From the NCBI GenBank assembly GCA_047967505.1, contig CM106538.1: a DNA stretch of 64,000 nucleotides, one strand, 5' to 3'. Source of the DNA: Dipteris shenzhenensis (Eukaryota; Polypodiophyta; Polypodiopsida; Gleicheniales). The translations under genes were made by a program, and so were the position numbers. Of this stretch, positions 23,335-34,019 are shown one piece after another (position 1 is the first letter of the stretch; every line of letters starts with the position of its first letter). The notes below the pieces were generated by a model, which worked only from the letters and a program-made list of their open reading frames with translations, did no database searches and was not told the DNA's origin.

Positions 23335-24003
23335 GCCCCACCTATCATCCAATCGCCTCATGTCTCGAGCTTAGTTCTCATGGCTATAGTCCACATGACA
23401 TGAAACATATTTGATGCTTTACTCTCATTGAGAAGCAAGGCTAGCTTCTCAAAACAAAGGTTAGATTAGATCACTTAGGGTAGAGGGTGCAAGCTTATCT
23501 CTAGACATATTGCCAGGTCATCAAGATGCTCCTAGGAAAGATACAATTACATTTAATGATTACTGATATCCAATCGCCTCACCTCTGGAGGTTACTTCTC
23601 ATGGCTATAATGCACATGACATGAAACATATATAATCCTTTACTCTCCTTGAGAGGTTGATTAGATCACTTAGGGTCCAACCACATCATCGCCTTGTCTC
23701 TAACTAATACACTAACTTAATTCACTTCTGTACATCAATATATTTTCCCTCTCTCTCTCTCTCCCTCTCTCTCTCTCTCTCGCCTCTATTATCTTTTAGT
23801 TCTTTAGTCTCAATAATATAATCATCTAGAAACTATAAGATCATAATGGTTTGGATGATTTTAAAAATGTAGCTTACATTTAATGATTACTGGTCCAACC
23901 ACATCATCGCCTCCATTATCTTTTAGTTCTTCCATCTCAATAATATAATCATCTACAAACTTAATTCATTTCTGTTCACCATTATATTTTTTCTCTCTCT
24001 CTC

Positions 24004-24037
<34 letters not shown>

Positions 24038-24475
24038 CTCTCCTAAGAGATATGCACTGACAAAGCAGGCATTGAGGTATGAGACTCTACACACAGAGCA
24101 GCACAGCAAGGTCCACAATAGAAGAGATCATGCTGAGCCAATAGAAAAGGATTGTAGAAAAGGCTGGTAGTTTAGCATGCAACTGTGTTGTAGGTTGGGC
24201 TACTGTAGGATGGGCTAGTGTAGGTTGGGCGAGAGAGAGAGAGAGAGATGTACCATGTTTTTGAAAAAACATGGTTCTTAGTTCAGTTTTCCCCTCCCAA
24301 GAATCTAAGTGTCCACGAATTATAAGATCAGAATGGTTTTAATGAATGTAGCTTGTCTCAAACAATGCAAACTCACATACACACACACAATGTGTCCTAA
24401 GGAAGCAAAGAATTCATGAATTATCAGATCGGGATGATTTCAATGATTTTGAAAATGTAGCTGGTCTTAAACGAT

Positions 24476-24513
<38 letters not shown>

Positions 24514-24875
24514 CGTGTCCTAAGGAAGCAAAGAATTCCAAATAGAAAGCAAAGTCAATTGAAAAGCAAGGCTAGCTTCTCAAAATGAAGGTTATATTAG
24601 ATCACTTAGGGTAGACAGTGCAAGCTTATCTCTAGACATATTGCCAGGTCATCAAGATGCCCCTACGAAAGATACAATTACATTTAATGATTACTGGTCC
24701 AACCCCATCATTGCCTTGTCTCTAACTAATACACTAACTTTCTGTCCACCATTATATTTTCCCTCTCTCTCTCTCCCTCTCTCTCTCTCTCTCTCGCCTC
24801 CATTATCTTTTAGTTCTTCCGTCTCAATAATATAATCATCTAGAAACTATAAGATCATAACGGTTTGGATGATTA
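21541..24875 (+). repeat. Satellite array, about 320-370-bp monomer with internal microsatellite
   Basis: Copies begin at GATACAAT(T/C)ACATTTAATG near 21846, 22166, 22516, 23167, 23535 and 24666, with shorter forms near 22845 and 23876. Each full monomer has CACATCATGGCCTTGTCT, then a CT or GT run, then ACCTATCATCCAATCGCCTC, then GAGAAGCAAGGCTAGCTTCTC. The microsatellite differs by copy: GT near 21629 and 22267, CT near 21935, 22927 and 23255. A longer period of about 1.02 kb is visible (22516 to 23535), so there is higher-order structure. The left edge cuts copia 1 RNase H. Confidence 0.9.
24300..24545 (+). repeat. Duplicated block with (CA)n runs
   Basis: Two copies of a segment with ATAAGATCAGAATGG / ATCAGATCGGGATGA, a CA run, and TGTCCTAAGGAAGCAAAGAATTC (ends near 24411 and 24538). 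A 15-bp motif, GTAGG(T/A)TGGGCTA, is also repeated three times at 24190-24232. Confidence 0.8.
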
Positions 24876-25262
24876 ATCCAACTAACACAGAAAGCAATCG
24901 AGGATGCTGCACCAGAGTACGACATGTCCGATGAGTAGTTCATGAATTTGAAGAGGGAATTCTTTGGGGATAGGACAACGGAGATGAAGAATCTGGCACC
25001 TCAAGCCAACATGAAGTTCAAGATCAACCACAAAAGGGAGTCCAATTGGACACTGTAGTAGCTGATGCACTCCGCGATGGGGTATGTAGCTTTGCCAGCT
25101 TCATCATGTGATTCAAAATCATCTTCAGTATAATTCTAGATTCCATTTTAGGAACAAAAATCATTGCTTTTTCTTCAACTGGTAGGGAATAAAAAATAGG
25201 GTTTAGGGTTTAGAGTAGAAAACCCAAGCAAATTTTATGACTTTTAAACCCAAGACATCCAC

Positions 25263-25486
25263 ATCTTATTTTTCATTCCCTAAATCAAATTTGGGAGGCC
25301 TCTGACACCCTAGCAACCATGTCCATCATTTTCAAGCCAAAAACCATCTAGAAACCTTAAATCTGACATCATGCGACTAGAGCCCTATTTAGGGTTTCGA
25401 GGGGGTTTTTGGCTTAAAAATGATGCACATGGTTGCTAGGGTGTCAGAGGCCTGCCAAATTTGATTTAGGGAATGAAAAATAAGAT
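25263..25486. repeat. Hairpin 1 (foldback, arms about 84 bp)
   Basis: The left arm 25263-25345 (CCTCTGACACCCTAGCAACC inside) is the near-perfect reverse complement of 25402-25486 (GGTTGCTAGGGTGTCAGAGG). The loop is about 56 bp. Its flanks, 25198-25260 and 25488-25542, form an imperfect direct repeat (GGGTTTAGGGT...ACCC...GGACATCC). Confidence 0.9.
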
Positions 25487-25659
25487 TGAGGGTTTAGGGT
25501 ACAAAACCCAAGGAAGTGTTATGATTTTGAACCTAGGACATCCTGCCACTGTCACACTTGCCTTGCCACTTTTCCCTACCACTTGCCCCTTACACATGCC
25601 CCTGCCACTTGCCCCTCCCATTCCATTTGTGTAAACAGGGTTATGGTTTTTTCACATAT

Positions 25660-25908
25660 TAAAATCATATCTTTAAGAAATATTATTTGGGAGGCCATTG
25701 GGACCCTAGCAACCATGCCCATAAATTTTATGCCAAAAAACCCCCTGCTAGTCCGAAATCCGACATCATGCGACCTGCAGAAACTGGGCTCTGGTCGCAT
25801 GATGTCAGATTTTGGACTGGCAGGGGTTTTTTGGGCATAAAATTTATGGGCATGGTTGCTAGGGTCTGAGTGGCCTCCCAAATAAGATTTCTTAAAGATA
25901 TGATTTTT
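25660..25908. repeat. Hairpin 2 (foldback, arms about 116 bp, 17-bp loop)
   Basis: The left arm 25660-25775 and right arm 25793-25908 are inverted copies with only a few mismatches by eye. Both contain CTAGCAACCATGCCCATAAA or its complement and meet at GACATCATGCGACC / GGTCGCATGATGTC. It is related in sequence to hairpin 1 (shared GGGAGGCC, CCCTAGCAACCATG, GACATCATGCGAC). It resembles a foldback MITE or a long inverted-repeat small-RNA source. Confidence 0.9.
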
Positions 25909-26721
25909 ACTTGGAAAAAAACCCTTATTCTTATTAATTCTTGAAAAATGATATTTTATTAATTTATATAATCTTTGGATTTTGATGTAATATGTTGGTT
26001 GCAGGATATTTTATGAGTTGATGAGTATGTCGGACGCAAGGGTTCCACCAGAGGGCCTTCTGCTGGGGGGATGGCATCGATTGGCCACTACATCAATAGA
26101 GTGGCTCAACACATTTTGGTGTTCCATCAACAACTATTGCCAGATGGAAATATAAACGTCATGAAGTTCAGGGTCCTCAGTCGGATGGTGAAGATGAGGC
26201 CCATCCATCCTACTACCGATCATGTTGTTCTAATTAGGCATAGTGTAGCTTTATTTTTATTCTCAGACACATGATCTGGTCCGCTTCATAGTATTATAGC
26301 TATTGTAGGGCTAGCTAGCATTACAGATCCCTTGGTTATAGAGAATGAAATTGTGCAGCCCTCTCTGCTTCAGCAAGCAAAAAAGGGATCTGAGCGAAGT
26401 AGGAAGAAGTGTAGACTAGAGTAGCTTAGGCATTCAAGCTTTGATGATCTTTGTGATACTACTCAATGTAAATAAAGAGTGCCATTTTTAAACAATTTTC
26501 TCTTCCCGTTTACAGAACATTGTTTCCTTTTCTATGTTAAGTAAAATTGAGTATTATTTCCTTTTGCATGTTCTATTAAGATTTGATGTTTATTATTTCA
26601 TTTTGCTTTTGTATACATTGAGAGTGCATGTAAGTAAATTAATAGATTGCAAATACATTGAAAATAAATTTAAGATTGCACATGCAAAGACAATTCTAAA
26701 AAAGACATTTTATTATATTGA

Positions 26722-26805
26722 TGCCCGTAGGCAGAGTACAAGGTAGATGCCCGTAGGCAAAGTACAAGATAGATGCTCGTAGATAGAGTACAAGGTGGAG
26801 CATAC
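26722..26805. repeat. Minisatellite, about 26-bp unit, three copies
   Basis: GATGCCCGTAGGCAGAGTAC, GATGCCCGTAGGCAAAGTAC and GATGCTCGTAGATAGAGTAC follow one another, each with AAGATA or AAGGTA. It lies just downstream of the histone-like gene end. Confidence 0.85.
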
Positions 26806-26812
26806 AAAATCC

Positions 26813-27349
26813 CTAAGTGCCCTTGGACTTCCTAAGACGTACAATAAATTGCATGACTGCAGCGGTCACCGTGACCCTTTTCCTATGGATGGCAGCCAAC
26901 TGGGTGTCATCCATGAGGTCTACTAGGTAGGCCTCAGATGCATGCTGCAGTGCAAGCAAGGCGTCTCTAGAAATATGCTAGGGAGCCTCCACAACTCCAC
27001 GCCTGTAAAACCGGGACATTGGGCTAAGGTTGAGGTCTTGCATGACCTCGCGTACCACCCTTGCGAAGCTGGCCATCGGGATCAGTAGATCAATGGACTT
27101 TTGAAACTTTCTGATCTCCCATAGTGCCATGGTCCCTAGCTTGAATCTATACCGCCTCACTGGAGGAGGGCCTCCTTGCCCTCGATGTGGAGGGCCTCTT
27201 CCTAGATGTTGAGGGCCTCTTTGACCTGCACTTGGAGCTCGAGCACCTCTCCCCTGTTGGCATGGACCCTGATTGTCTGTTCTTCTCTTGGTCCTCTGCT
27301 CTGTCCTTCGTTGTTCTTCTTCCACATGCTCCTCCTCTATGCTCTCCAA
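26813..27349 (-). pseudogene. CENH3-like (centromeric histone H3) pseudogene
   Basis: CENH3 replaces H3 in centromeric nucleosomes. The minus strand encodes a histone H3 fold: the alpha-N region TMALWEIRKFQKS (about 27180-27140), then LLIPMASFARVVREVMQDL, then after one stop [33 protein letters not shown] and a basic end RLRKSKG with TAG at 26813-26815. LLIP followed by a hydrophobic/Ala stretch and F-R is the plant CENH3 style; ordinary H3 has LLIRKLPFQR. The loop between REVMQDL and ALLALQ is about ten residues longer than normal. A TAG at 26978-26980 interrupts it. The N-terminal tail is acidic, then Arg/Gly/Pro-rich. The frame is open to a TAA near 27390, with no in-frame ATG seen. No intron lies in the fold, so a retrocopy is possible. 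It is quite surely an H3 relative; the CENH3 assignment is probable. Confidence 0.65.
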
Positions 27350-27394
27350 GTCATCCGTCTCTATCAGAGGATCTTAATGTGCCTTCCTATGCCA

Positions 27395-28600
27395 TCATAT
27401 GCAGACATTTGAATACTTGTAGCTTGCATAGATGATACCAAATGTTGATTCCAAGCCTCCAACATGAGATTTTGACAGCATGAGAGTCCATCCCATGAGA
27501 GGGAGAATAGAGAAAGAAGCTTCCCACTCAAGAGCCAGCAGGAAATTTGAAAAAAGGGCTAGAGCAAAGAAAAATTCAAAATGGTGCTCAAAAATGAGGG
27601 GGAAGTAAGAGGAATGAGGGAGAATGAAAGAGTGTGGTAGTTGGATGGGAGGATTTGGTTTCAGGCCAAATGGTTCAAGTTTGGTTGAGAAACTAGGTTT
27701 CGCAGTTTGGTTATAGTTTAAAAACGTGATGGGAGAGTTGAGGCAACAAGTGGGTGCTCCACCTCATTGTTTAGGCCATTGAATAACGAAATAGAGAAGT
27801 CAAGCCACTTCCAATATTCTATTGCCCTCCACCATCCAATATTCTATGGGGTTTTATTCACCTTATTCTTCCATGTCACCAGCCCAAGGGCTCCCTTATA
27901 GGGCCCTTTTTGAGTCCAAATTTTTTGTAATGGAAGGACATAATTACGAAAAGCATGCCAAAATTCACAAATTCATTTTCAAAGAAAGTAAGAGCTTGTT
28001 ACTAAGATAACATCAATACAAATTTTTATATTCAAAGAAACATTAATCAAAAGAATGTTGAGAGAAAAGACATTGCATTAAAAATGAATAAAAGAGTCCA
28101 TCCATGTGTCTTTAGATATCGTTCAAAATAACATGTATCACTCTGATACATGTACATCGCCAAGACATAACATTTTCTTTTCATCTCTATTTACCATAAC
28201 TTTTTCCTCTAAAACTAACCAATCTACGATAGCTTTCCTTATTGCAGGCAAGCTATGTTCATTTCTATATGCAGAAAAAGTTGGATCTCTCTTTATAATA
28301 TTATAATTAGACTTAAGTGACATGTACATCTCATCCATTGTGTTCAAGCCTAAAAATTTCACGAGAATTGTCTCTTGATCTTCTTCACCAAATTCATGAA
28401 CCTAAAAAGCATCAACCCATGGTATATAAATTAATAATCATCTATACTAATTGATAAAAGAAAGAATACATTAGCTTGAAGTATAACATGTAGCATATGA
28501 ATCAATAATCTTTCTATGCTAATCTATAAAAGGATAAATGCATCATTCTTTACACATATCAACTTACTTGATATATTTTAAATTGTAATCTATAAATTAA
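27395..28600. other. No gene recognised
   Basis: AT-rich sequence. A minus-strand frame at 28138-28362 (RDPTFSAYRNEHSLPAIRK) is protein-like but not recognised. The rest shows no coding or repeat signal. Confidence 0.35.
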
Positions 28601-29430
28601 CATTTCTCCCTCCCATATGCATTGCATGTGTAGCCCACCCCCTATGTTTAGTCCATGTGCATCCCAATCATAGCCCATATGCAGCCCACCTCCTATATTT
28701 TGCCCATATGCATCCCATGTTCAGTCAACATGTAATATTCAGCCCACTCCCTATGTTTAGCCCATGTGCATCCCATACATAGCCCATATGCAGCCCACCT
28801 CCTATATTCTGCCCATATGCATCCCATATGCAGCCCATATGCATCCCATATTCAGCCCATATGCAGCCCGTATCTAATATGCATCCCATATGCAGCCCTA
28901 CAAACCATCCCCCTATATTCAACCCATATGCATCCCATATTCAGCCTGTATCTAATATTCATCCCATATGTAGCCCATATACATCCCTTTTGCAAACCAT
29001 CCCCCTATATTCATCCCATATGCATCCCATATGCAGCCGACACCTTGCCTAATCCTTATATTCAGCCCACTCCATATATTCAGTCCGTACACATCCCATA
29101 TCAGCCCACCTCCTATATTCAGCGCATATGCATCCCATATTCAGCCCATATGCAGCCCATATCTAATATGCATCCTATATGTATCCCATATGCATCCCCC
29201 ATCCCCTATATTCAGTCTATATGCATCCCATATGCAGCCCACACCTTGCCCAACCCCTATTTTCAGCCCATACACATGCCCATATGCAGCCCACCCCTTA
29301 GATTCAACCTCTATTCATCCCATATATAGCTCATATGCAATCCACCACCTATATTCAGCCCATATGAAGCCCATCTCCTATATTCAATCCATATGCATTC
29401 CATATCTAAATTCTATATCAATAATCTATC
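28600..29430. repeat. Minisatellite, about 12-bp unit (CCCATATGCAGC/CCCATATGCATC)
   Basis: Dozens of imperfect copies of CCCATATGCAGC, CCCATATGCATC and CCCATATTCAGC. Longer phrases such as CACCTCCTATATTC recur every 60-150 bp, showing larger segmental duplication within the array. Open frames across it are repeat artefacts. Confidence 0.95.
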
Positions 29431-29539
29431 TATACTAATCTATAAAAGAAAAAATGCATCATTTTTTAATGTCAATATGAACTTACTTGAGTAGGCATAC
29501 CATGATAATCGATGGAATGAATATCCTTCTCAATGTTGA

Positions 29540-30920
29540 TAGCATTCAACTCCTATGTGAAAGAAAAATCAAGTAGCAAAGAGTAACTGATGCTCTTTCT
29601 TTTCTTGTATTTTCGATTTGCTTGCATTGCTCCAAGAAAGTATGTATAAATATCTTCCTTCTTCCAAAAATAACTAGCACCATGAAACTCAAGCGGCAAG
29701 ATCTCATGATAGTTTTCTTTAATAATGCTCTTGATATTTTTTTTGCATCTTTGAACATTGTGGCATAAATCTGCAATAACCTCATGACTTTTCACCCAAA
29801 TTTTTACTATGCAATGGTTGGCACAGTAGGTGATATTTTGATAATCTTTACAGTATCGGAGTAGAAAATCCCTCCCATATAGTTTCCCACACTCACAATC
29901 TTGCATCTTTGGTGGTTAGAAAATTTGATTGTATGTAGGAGCTTCTAGTAAAGATGAATCTCCATTGTTTGTTGCAGACATTGTGCACCTTGGAGGAACT
30001 TTGTGCATCTCAGTATTCACTACTTGTGAAGAACTACATTTGTTTTGTTTCATGTCATTTATTTCCTATTGTAGTCGATTGATGGTCGCTAATAAGACTT
30101 CCAAATTTGGTGTCATGGAAGAGGCCATCACTAGATTCTAGCTCTAAACAATTCATGAAAAAATAAAAGATAAACATATATTGCCAAAAACAATGTTAGA
30201 AACTTATAGAAATTTCAAAACATATATTGCATTCGGAACTTCGACTTCCTACTCTTCTTCCACCCATGTCACAAAACAAAAAGCTCAATATCTTATCTTG
30301 AGAGTCAATTGGAATTTGATGCTCATCCCACAAAGTTTGATCTCGATTATCCTCTCTAATATTTGGTTGCATATTGATGGTCCTTCCCATTCATCAACAT
30401 CATTAGGTTTTATGGAAGATCAAATGGTTGTTGATATTCGGTTCCATGGGGGGATCACATGGTTGTTGATTCAAATCATTGGAACCATCATTAGGTGCCT
30501 CATTAAAGTTATATGGCTCATTCTCATTTGTATTGTTATGTACTTGTCCAAGGAAACCTATTTGGGTACCCAAGCCTTCATATCTATGCTTTAATTGTTG
30601 GTGTAAAACAAAAGTTGAAGGAGCTACATGTTGTCCATGGTCCATGATAGTATGAGAGACAATCACACCAGATTCTTCTTCTTTCTTCCATGTTAGACAA
30701 AGTATTCATCTCACTTCCTTCTTGCACATGAGATGTTGTTTGCTCCTGACTCAAACGATGACTTTGACTTTGCTCAATTAAGGCACATTTTCATTCAAAT
30801 CATGCGGACAATGCTCATAATAAGTGCTTCTACTAACAAATTGCCATCCTTGAGTTGTATGGGCACGCCTATAGTTGCATGAGCACCTTCTTAAATTTCT
30901 TGAAGAACTTGCCATTATAA
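29540..30920 (-). pseudogene. Unrecognised minus-strand coding remnant
   Basis: Three protein-like stretches on one strand. From upstream to downstream: MASSSRNLRRCSCNYRRAHT at 30912 downwards; a Asn/Pro-rich part at 30403-30666; and a Cys/Lys-rich part at 29553-29906 (CECGKLYGRDFLLRYCKDYQ, then YFWKKEDIYTYFLGAMQANR). Frames differ and stops intervene. It could be a DNA-transposon accessory gene or a decayed host gene; no known domain is recognised. Confidence 0.35.
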
Positions 30921-30954
30921 ACACCTAACAAAGTGGAATATCATACCATAAGCG

Positions 30955-31290
30955 AATGAAAGAAATACATAAAAGTGAAACTGCCATACCATAAGCAAAT
31001 AAAAGAAATACGTGAAACTGCTATTCCAATATTTCTTTATGTCTAGCATCGAGAGACAAATGAAGTATTTCCAATTTAAATACATCTTAAACCTAATGAA
31101 ACATAGAAGCATAAACAATGGCATTCACACAATTATACATCAACACATAGGCATAAAGAAGCATAGAAACATATTTTGAAGCATATAGAAACATATTTTG
31201 ATGCATATATTCATTTAGACAAGGCTATTCTAATGTTTATTTATATCTAGCTTCGAGAGACAAATGAAGCATTTCCAATTTAAATGCATA
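30955..31290. repeat. Short duplicated segments before the AGAAGCATA array
   Basis: ATACCATAAGC(G/A)AAT is repeated at 30946 and 30987. A longer block with TCGAGAGACAAATGAAG and ATTTCCAATTTAAAT occurs near 31049-31085 and 31252-31285. Confidence 0.8.
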
Positions 31291-32142
31291 GGAATTAAAA
31301 AGTAAAATTAAACCATAAAGCATGAATAGCATAAAAGCATAAAGATATAGAAGCATATAGAAACATAGGTGTTCATCAATGGCATAGAAGCATAATTTCC
31401 ATAGAAGCATAGACTAAAGAAGCATAGGCATTCACATAGGCATATAGAAGGACAAGTATTCATTAAATAGAAGAATAAAGATATAGAAGCCTATAGAAAT
31501 ATAAAAAACATAAAGCACAAATAGCATTAGAAGCATAAAGATATAGAAACATAGAAGCATAGAAGCATAGACTAAAGAAGCATAGGCATATAGAAATATG
31601 GCATAATTTCCATAGAAGCATAGCATAATTTCCATAGAAGAATAGCATAATTTCCATAGAAGCATGGGCATTTAGAAACATAGGCATTCACATAGGCATA
31701 TAGAAAGACAAGCATTCACTAAATAGAAGTATAAAGATATAGAAGCCTATAGAAATATACCAAACATAAAGCATAAATAGCATAGAAGCATAAAGATATA
31801 GAAACATAAAAGCATAGAAGTATAGACTAAAGAAGCATAGGCATATAGAAACATAGAAGCATAGACTAAACAAGCATAGCCATAATCTCCATAGAAGCAT
31901 AACATAATTTCCATAGAAGCATAACATAATTTCCATAGAAACATAGGCATTCACATAGGCATATAGAAGGACAAGCATTCATTAAATAGAAGCATAAAGA
32001 CATAGAAACCTATAGAAATATAAAAACATAAGGCATAAATAGCATAGAAACATATAGAATTATCACAATGTAGAAGCATATTATAGAAATATAGAAAGAT
32101 AAACATAGAAGCATATAGAATTATAGAGATGTAGAAGCATAA

Positions 32143-32180
<38 letters not shown>

Positions 32181-32240
32181 CATAATGCATATAGAAGCAT
32201 ATAGAATTATAGAAATGTAGAAGCATTCTGATGTAGAAGC
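31290..32240. repeat. AGAAGCATA minisatellite with 257-263-bp higher-order units
   Basis: Basic 8-10-bp motif (A)GAAGCATA/ATAGAAACATA. The phrase AGGCATTCACATAGGCATAT recurs at 31425, 31682 and 31945, each followed by GACAAG(T/C)ATTCA(T/C)TAAATAG, giving higher-order units of 257 and 263 bp plus a third. A short AT then GA run lies at 32143-32180. Confidence 0.9.
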
Positions 32241-32699
32241 ATTCCTTAGAATCTTAAATGGTCAACCTTGCCCATTTTGGAATGGATTTATCACATGTAC
32301 CACTTGGAGCTGCATCCTTTGTTTGACTAAGTGGTATTGTATCCAAACCTTGGGTTGTTCCTCCCCACTAGTAGCTGGCTACACATCTAAAACATTTGAG
32401 GGAGAATCACCCTCAACATGTGGCAAACTAGCTATAGTATGAGAGGAAGAAGGAGTATCCTCTTGAGAACCCATCTCATCATACTCAAACTAAATGATAT
32501 CCAAAGGCATAACATCATAAGATGGAAAATCCACATTGGTTGTCTATATGCATTCATTTTCAATAAAGGAAACATCTCTATCGATTATGATTCCTTGTTT
32601 CTGAATTGTTTCTGAATAATAGAGCCCGATGTCCTTACTTTCTATACTATATCCAACAAAAATTCATTTTATGTTTTTGTCATCAAGATTTGATCTATG

Positions 32700-33850
32700 C
32701 TAAGATGGAATCAAAGCATAAGCAATTGAGCCAAACACTCTGAAATGATGAACCTTTGGTTTACAGCCATAAAGCCTCACAAAAGGTGTTACATTGGCCA
32801 ATGCTTTGGTAAGGCATCTATTATGTATGTATGTGGCTATAGTTATGGCCTCTCCCCAAAATTCCTTTGGCATTTTCTTGAATTTCAGTATGCCTCTTAT
32901 CATTTACAAAAGTGTCCTATTCTTTCTTTCTACAATAGGGTTGTGATGTGGTCTATATGGCACTCTCTTTTGATGCTCGATCTCTTTTTCCTTCAAATAC
33001 CCTTCAAAGTCATTTGATGTGTACTCTCCCCCGAATTGGTTTGGTTCTCAGCCAAGGACTTGAACTCTTTGAACCAATAAAGCACTTCAGATTTATCCTT
33101 AATGAGGAAGAGCCATGTGAATCTAGAATAATCATCAATGAAGGTAACAAAATACTTTGCGGTTGTCACATTCATGGGATCACATACATCACTGTGTACT
33201 ATCTGCAAAACTCTAGTTTCTTTCATTGAGCGTAAGCCATCGTTCTTGAAAGGAAGGTGGTGCAATGTGCCAAGAGCACACCCTTCACAAACTTCATTGA
33301 CTAGCTACTGTAATTTTGGCATTCCATGAACCATTTCATTTTCGTAAGTAGGCCAATTCTTTATGATGTACATGACCAAACCTGGCATGCCATAAATCAC
33401 TTGGAGAAGCAAATGAGACAAGCAAAGCATGCTGAACATAGGGCTGAGAATAAATCTTGTATAGACCTTGCTCATAAGTACCTGTTGCCATAATTTCATA
33501 CCCTTTCTTGGGATTCTTGTTCTTGCATTGATCATCTTGAAACTCAATAAGCATGTGCTGATCATGGGCAATAGGAGGAACTAGAATTAAATTCTTTCTC
33601 AAGTCTGGGCCATACCAAACATCATGGAGGTATCTTTTCTTTCCTAAATCCAAAAAGATGAGAACATCTCCCACTCTTGTGATGTCCTGTGATTCATCAT
33701 TTGCACATGTAACCTGTTTGATAAACATGTGAGATTTCCTCAAACCACTCCTTTCTAGTAGTCATGTGCTTAGTAGCACCACTATCCAAATACCATTTAT
33801 CAATGGTAGTAAAAGAATAATCAATAGACTGAGAGCATGTGCACTAGAAC
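32700..33850 (-). pseudogene. Copia 2 protease-integrase, broken
   Basis: The protease motif YLDSGATKHMTT is intact (complement at about 33765-33795). The GAG-pre-integrase box and the integrase core follow with HSDVCDP and VTFIDDYSRFTWLFL. The later acidic residue region is broken by a frameshift near 33000. The C-terminal integrase part at 32700-32903 is in another frame. The TAG and frame changes show it is inactive. Confidence 0.8.
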
Positions 33851-34019
33851 CCCCCTTTGCATCAAAGTTTTTCGGAACTACAACAAACACAAAATCCTGT
33901 CCTCTTGTGCAAAGTGTGCCTATGCTAGAGCATTTGCATTTTCAGTATGGTGCAATAAAATTACTGCTTGTGCCTTGCCTTTTCTTCTCCTTAGCAACCC
34001 TTTTCTAACACTCTACAAT

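Larger units (their letters stand above)
24882..26435 (+). pseudogene. Unrecognised exon-like fragments around an intron-like segment
   Basis: 24882-25081 reads FMNLKREFFGDRTTEMKNLA... and ends at a good donor (GG|GTATGT at 25082). 26005 follows a good acceptor (TTGGTTGCAG), and the frame from about 26017 stays open to 26273 (DEYVGRKGSTRGP...). A basic segment, QQAKKGSERSRKKCRLE, sits near 26373-26423, and a polyadenylation-like AATAAA is near 26470. Problems: stops at 24936 and near 25055, and the exon phases do not join into the longest downstream frame. I do not recognise the protein. It could be a decayed host gene or a transposon coding region. Confidence 0.3.

Noticed and set aside
25198-25220. 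Interstitial telomere repeat (TTTAGGG)
   Set aside because: Only about two adjacent units are present, and they belong to a longer direct repeat flanking hairpin 1.
26813-27349. Ordinary H3.1/H3.3 pseudogene
   Set aside because: LLIP instead of LLIRKLP, a longer loop 1 and a non-H3 tail fit CENH3 better, though a tree is needed.
28600-29430. CRISPR-like regular repeat array
   Set aside because: Units are contiguous 12-bp minisatellite copies without unique spacers, in a plant genome.
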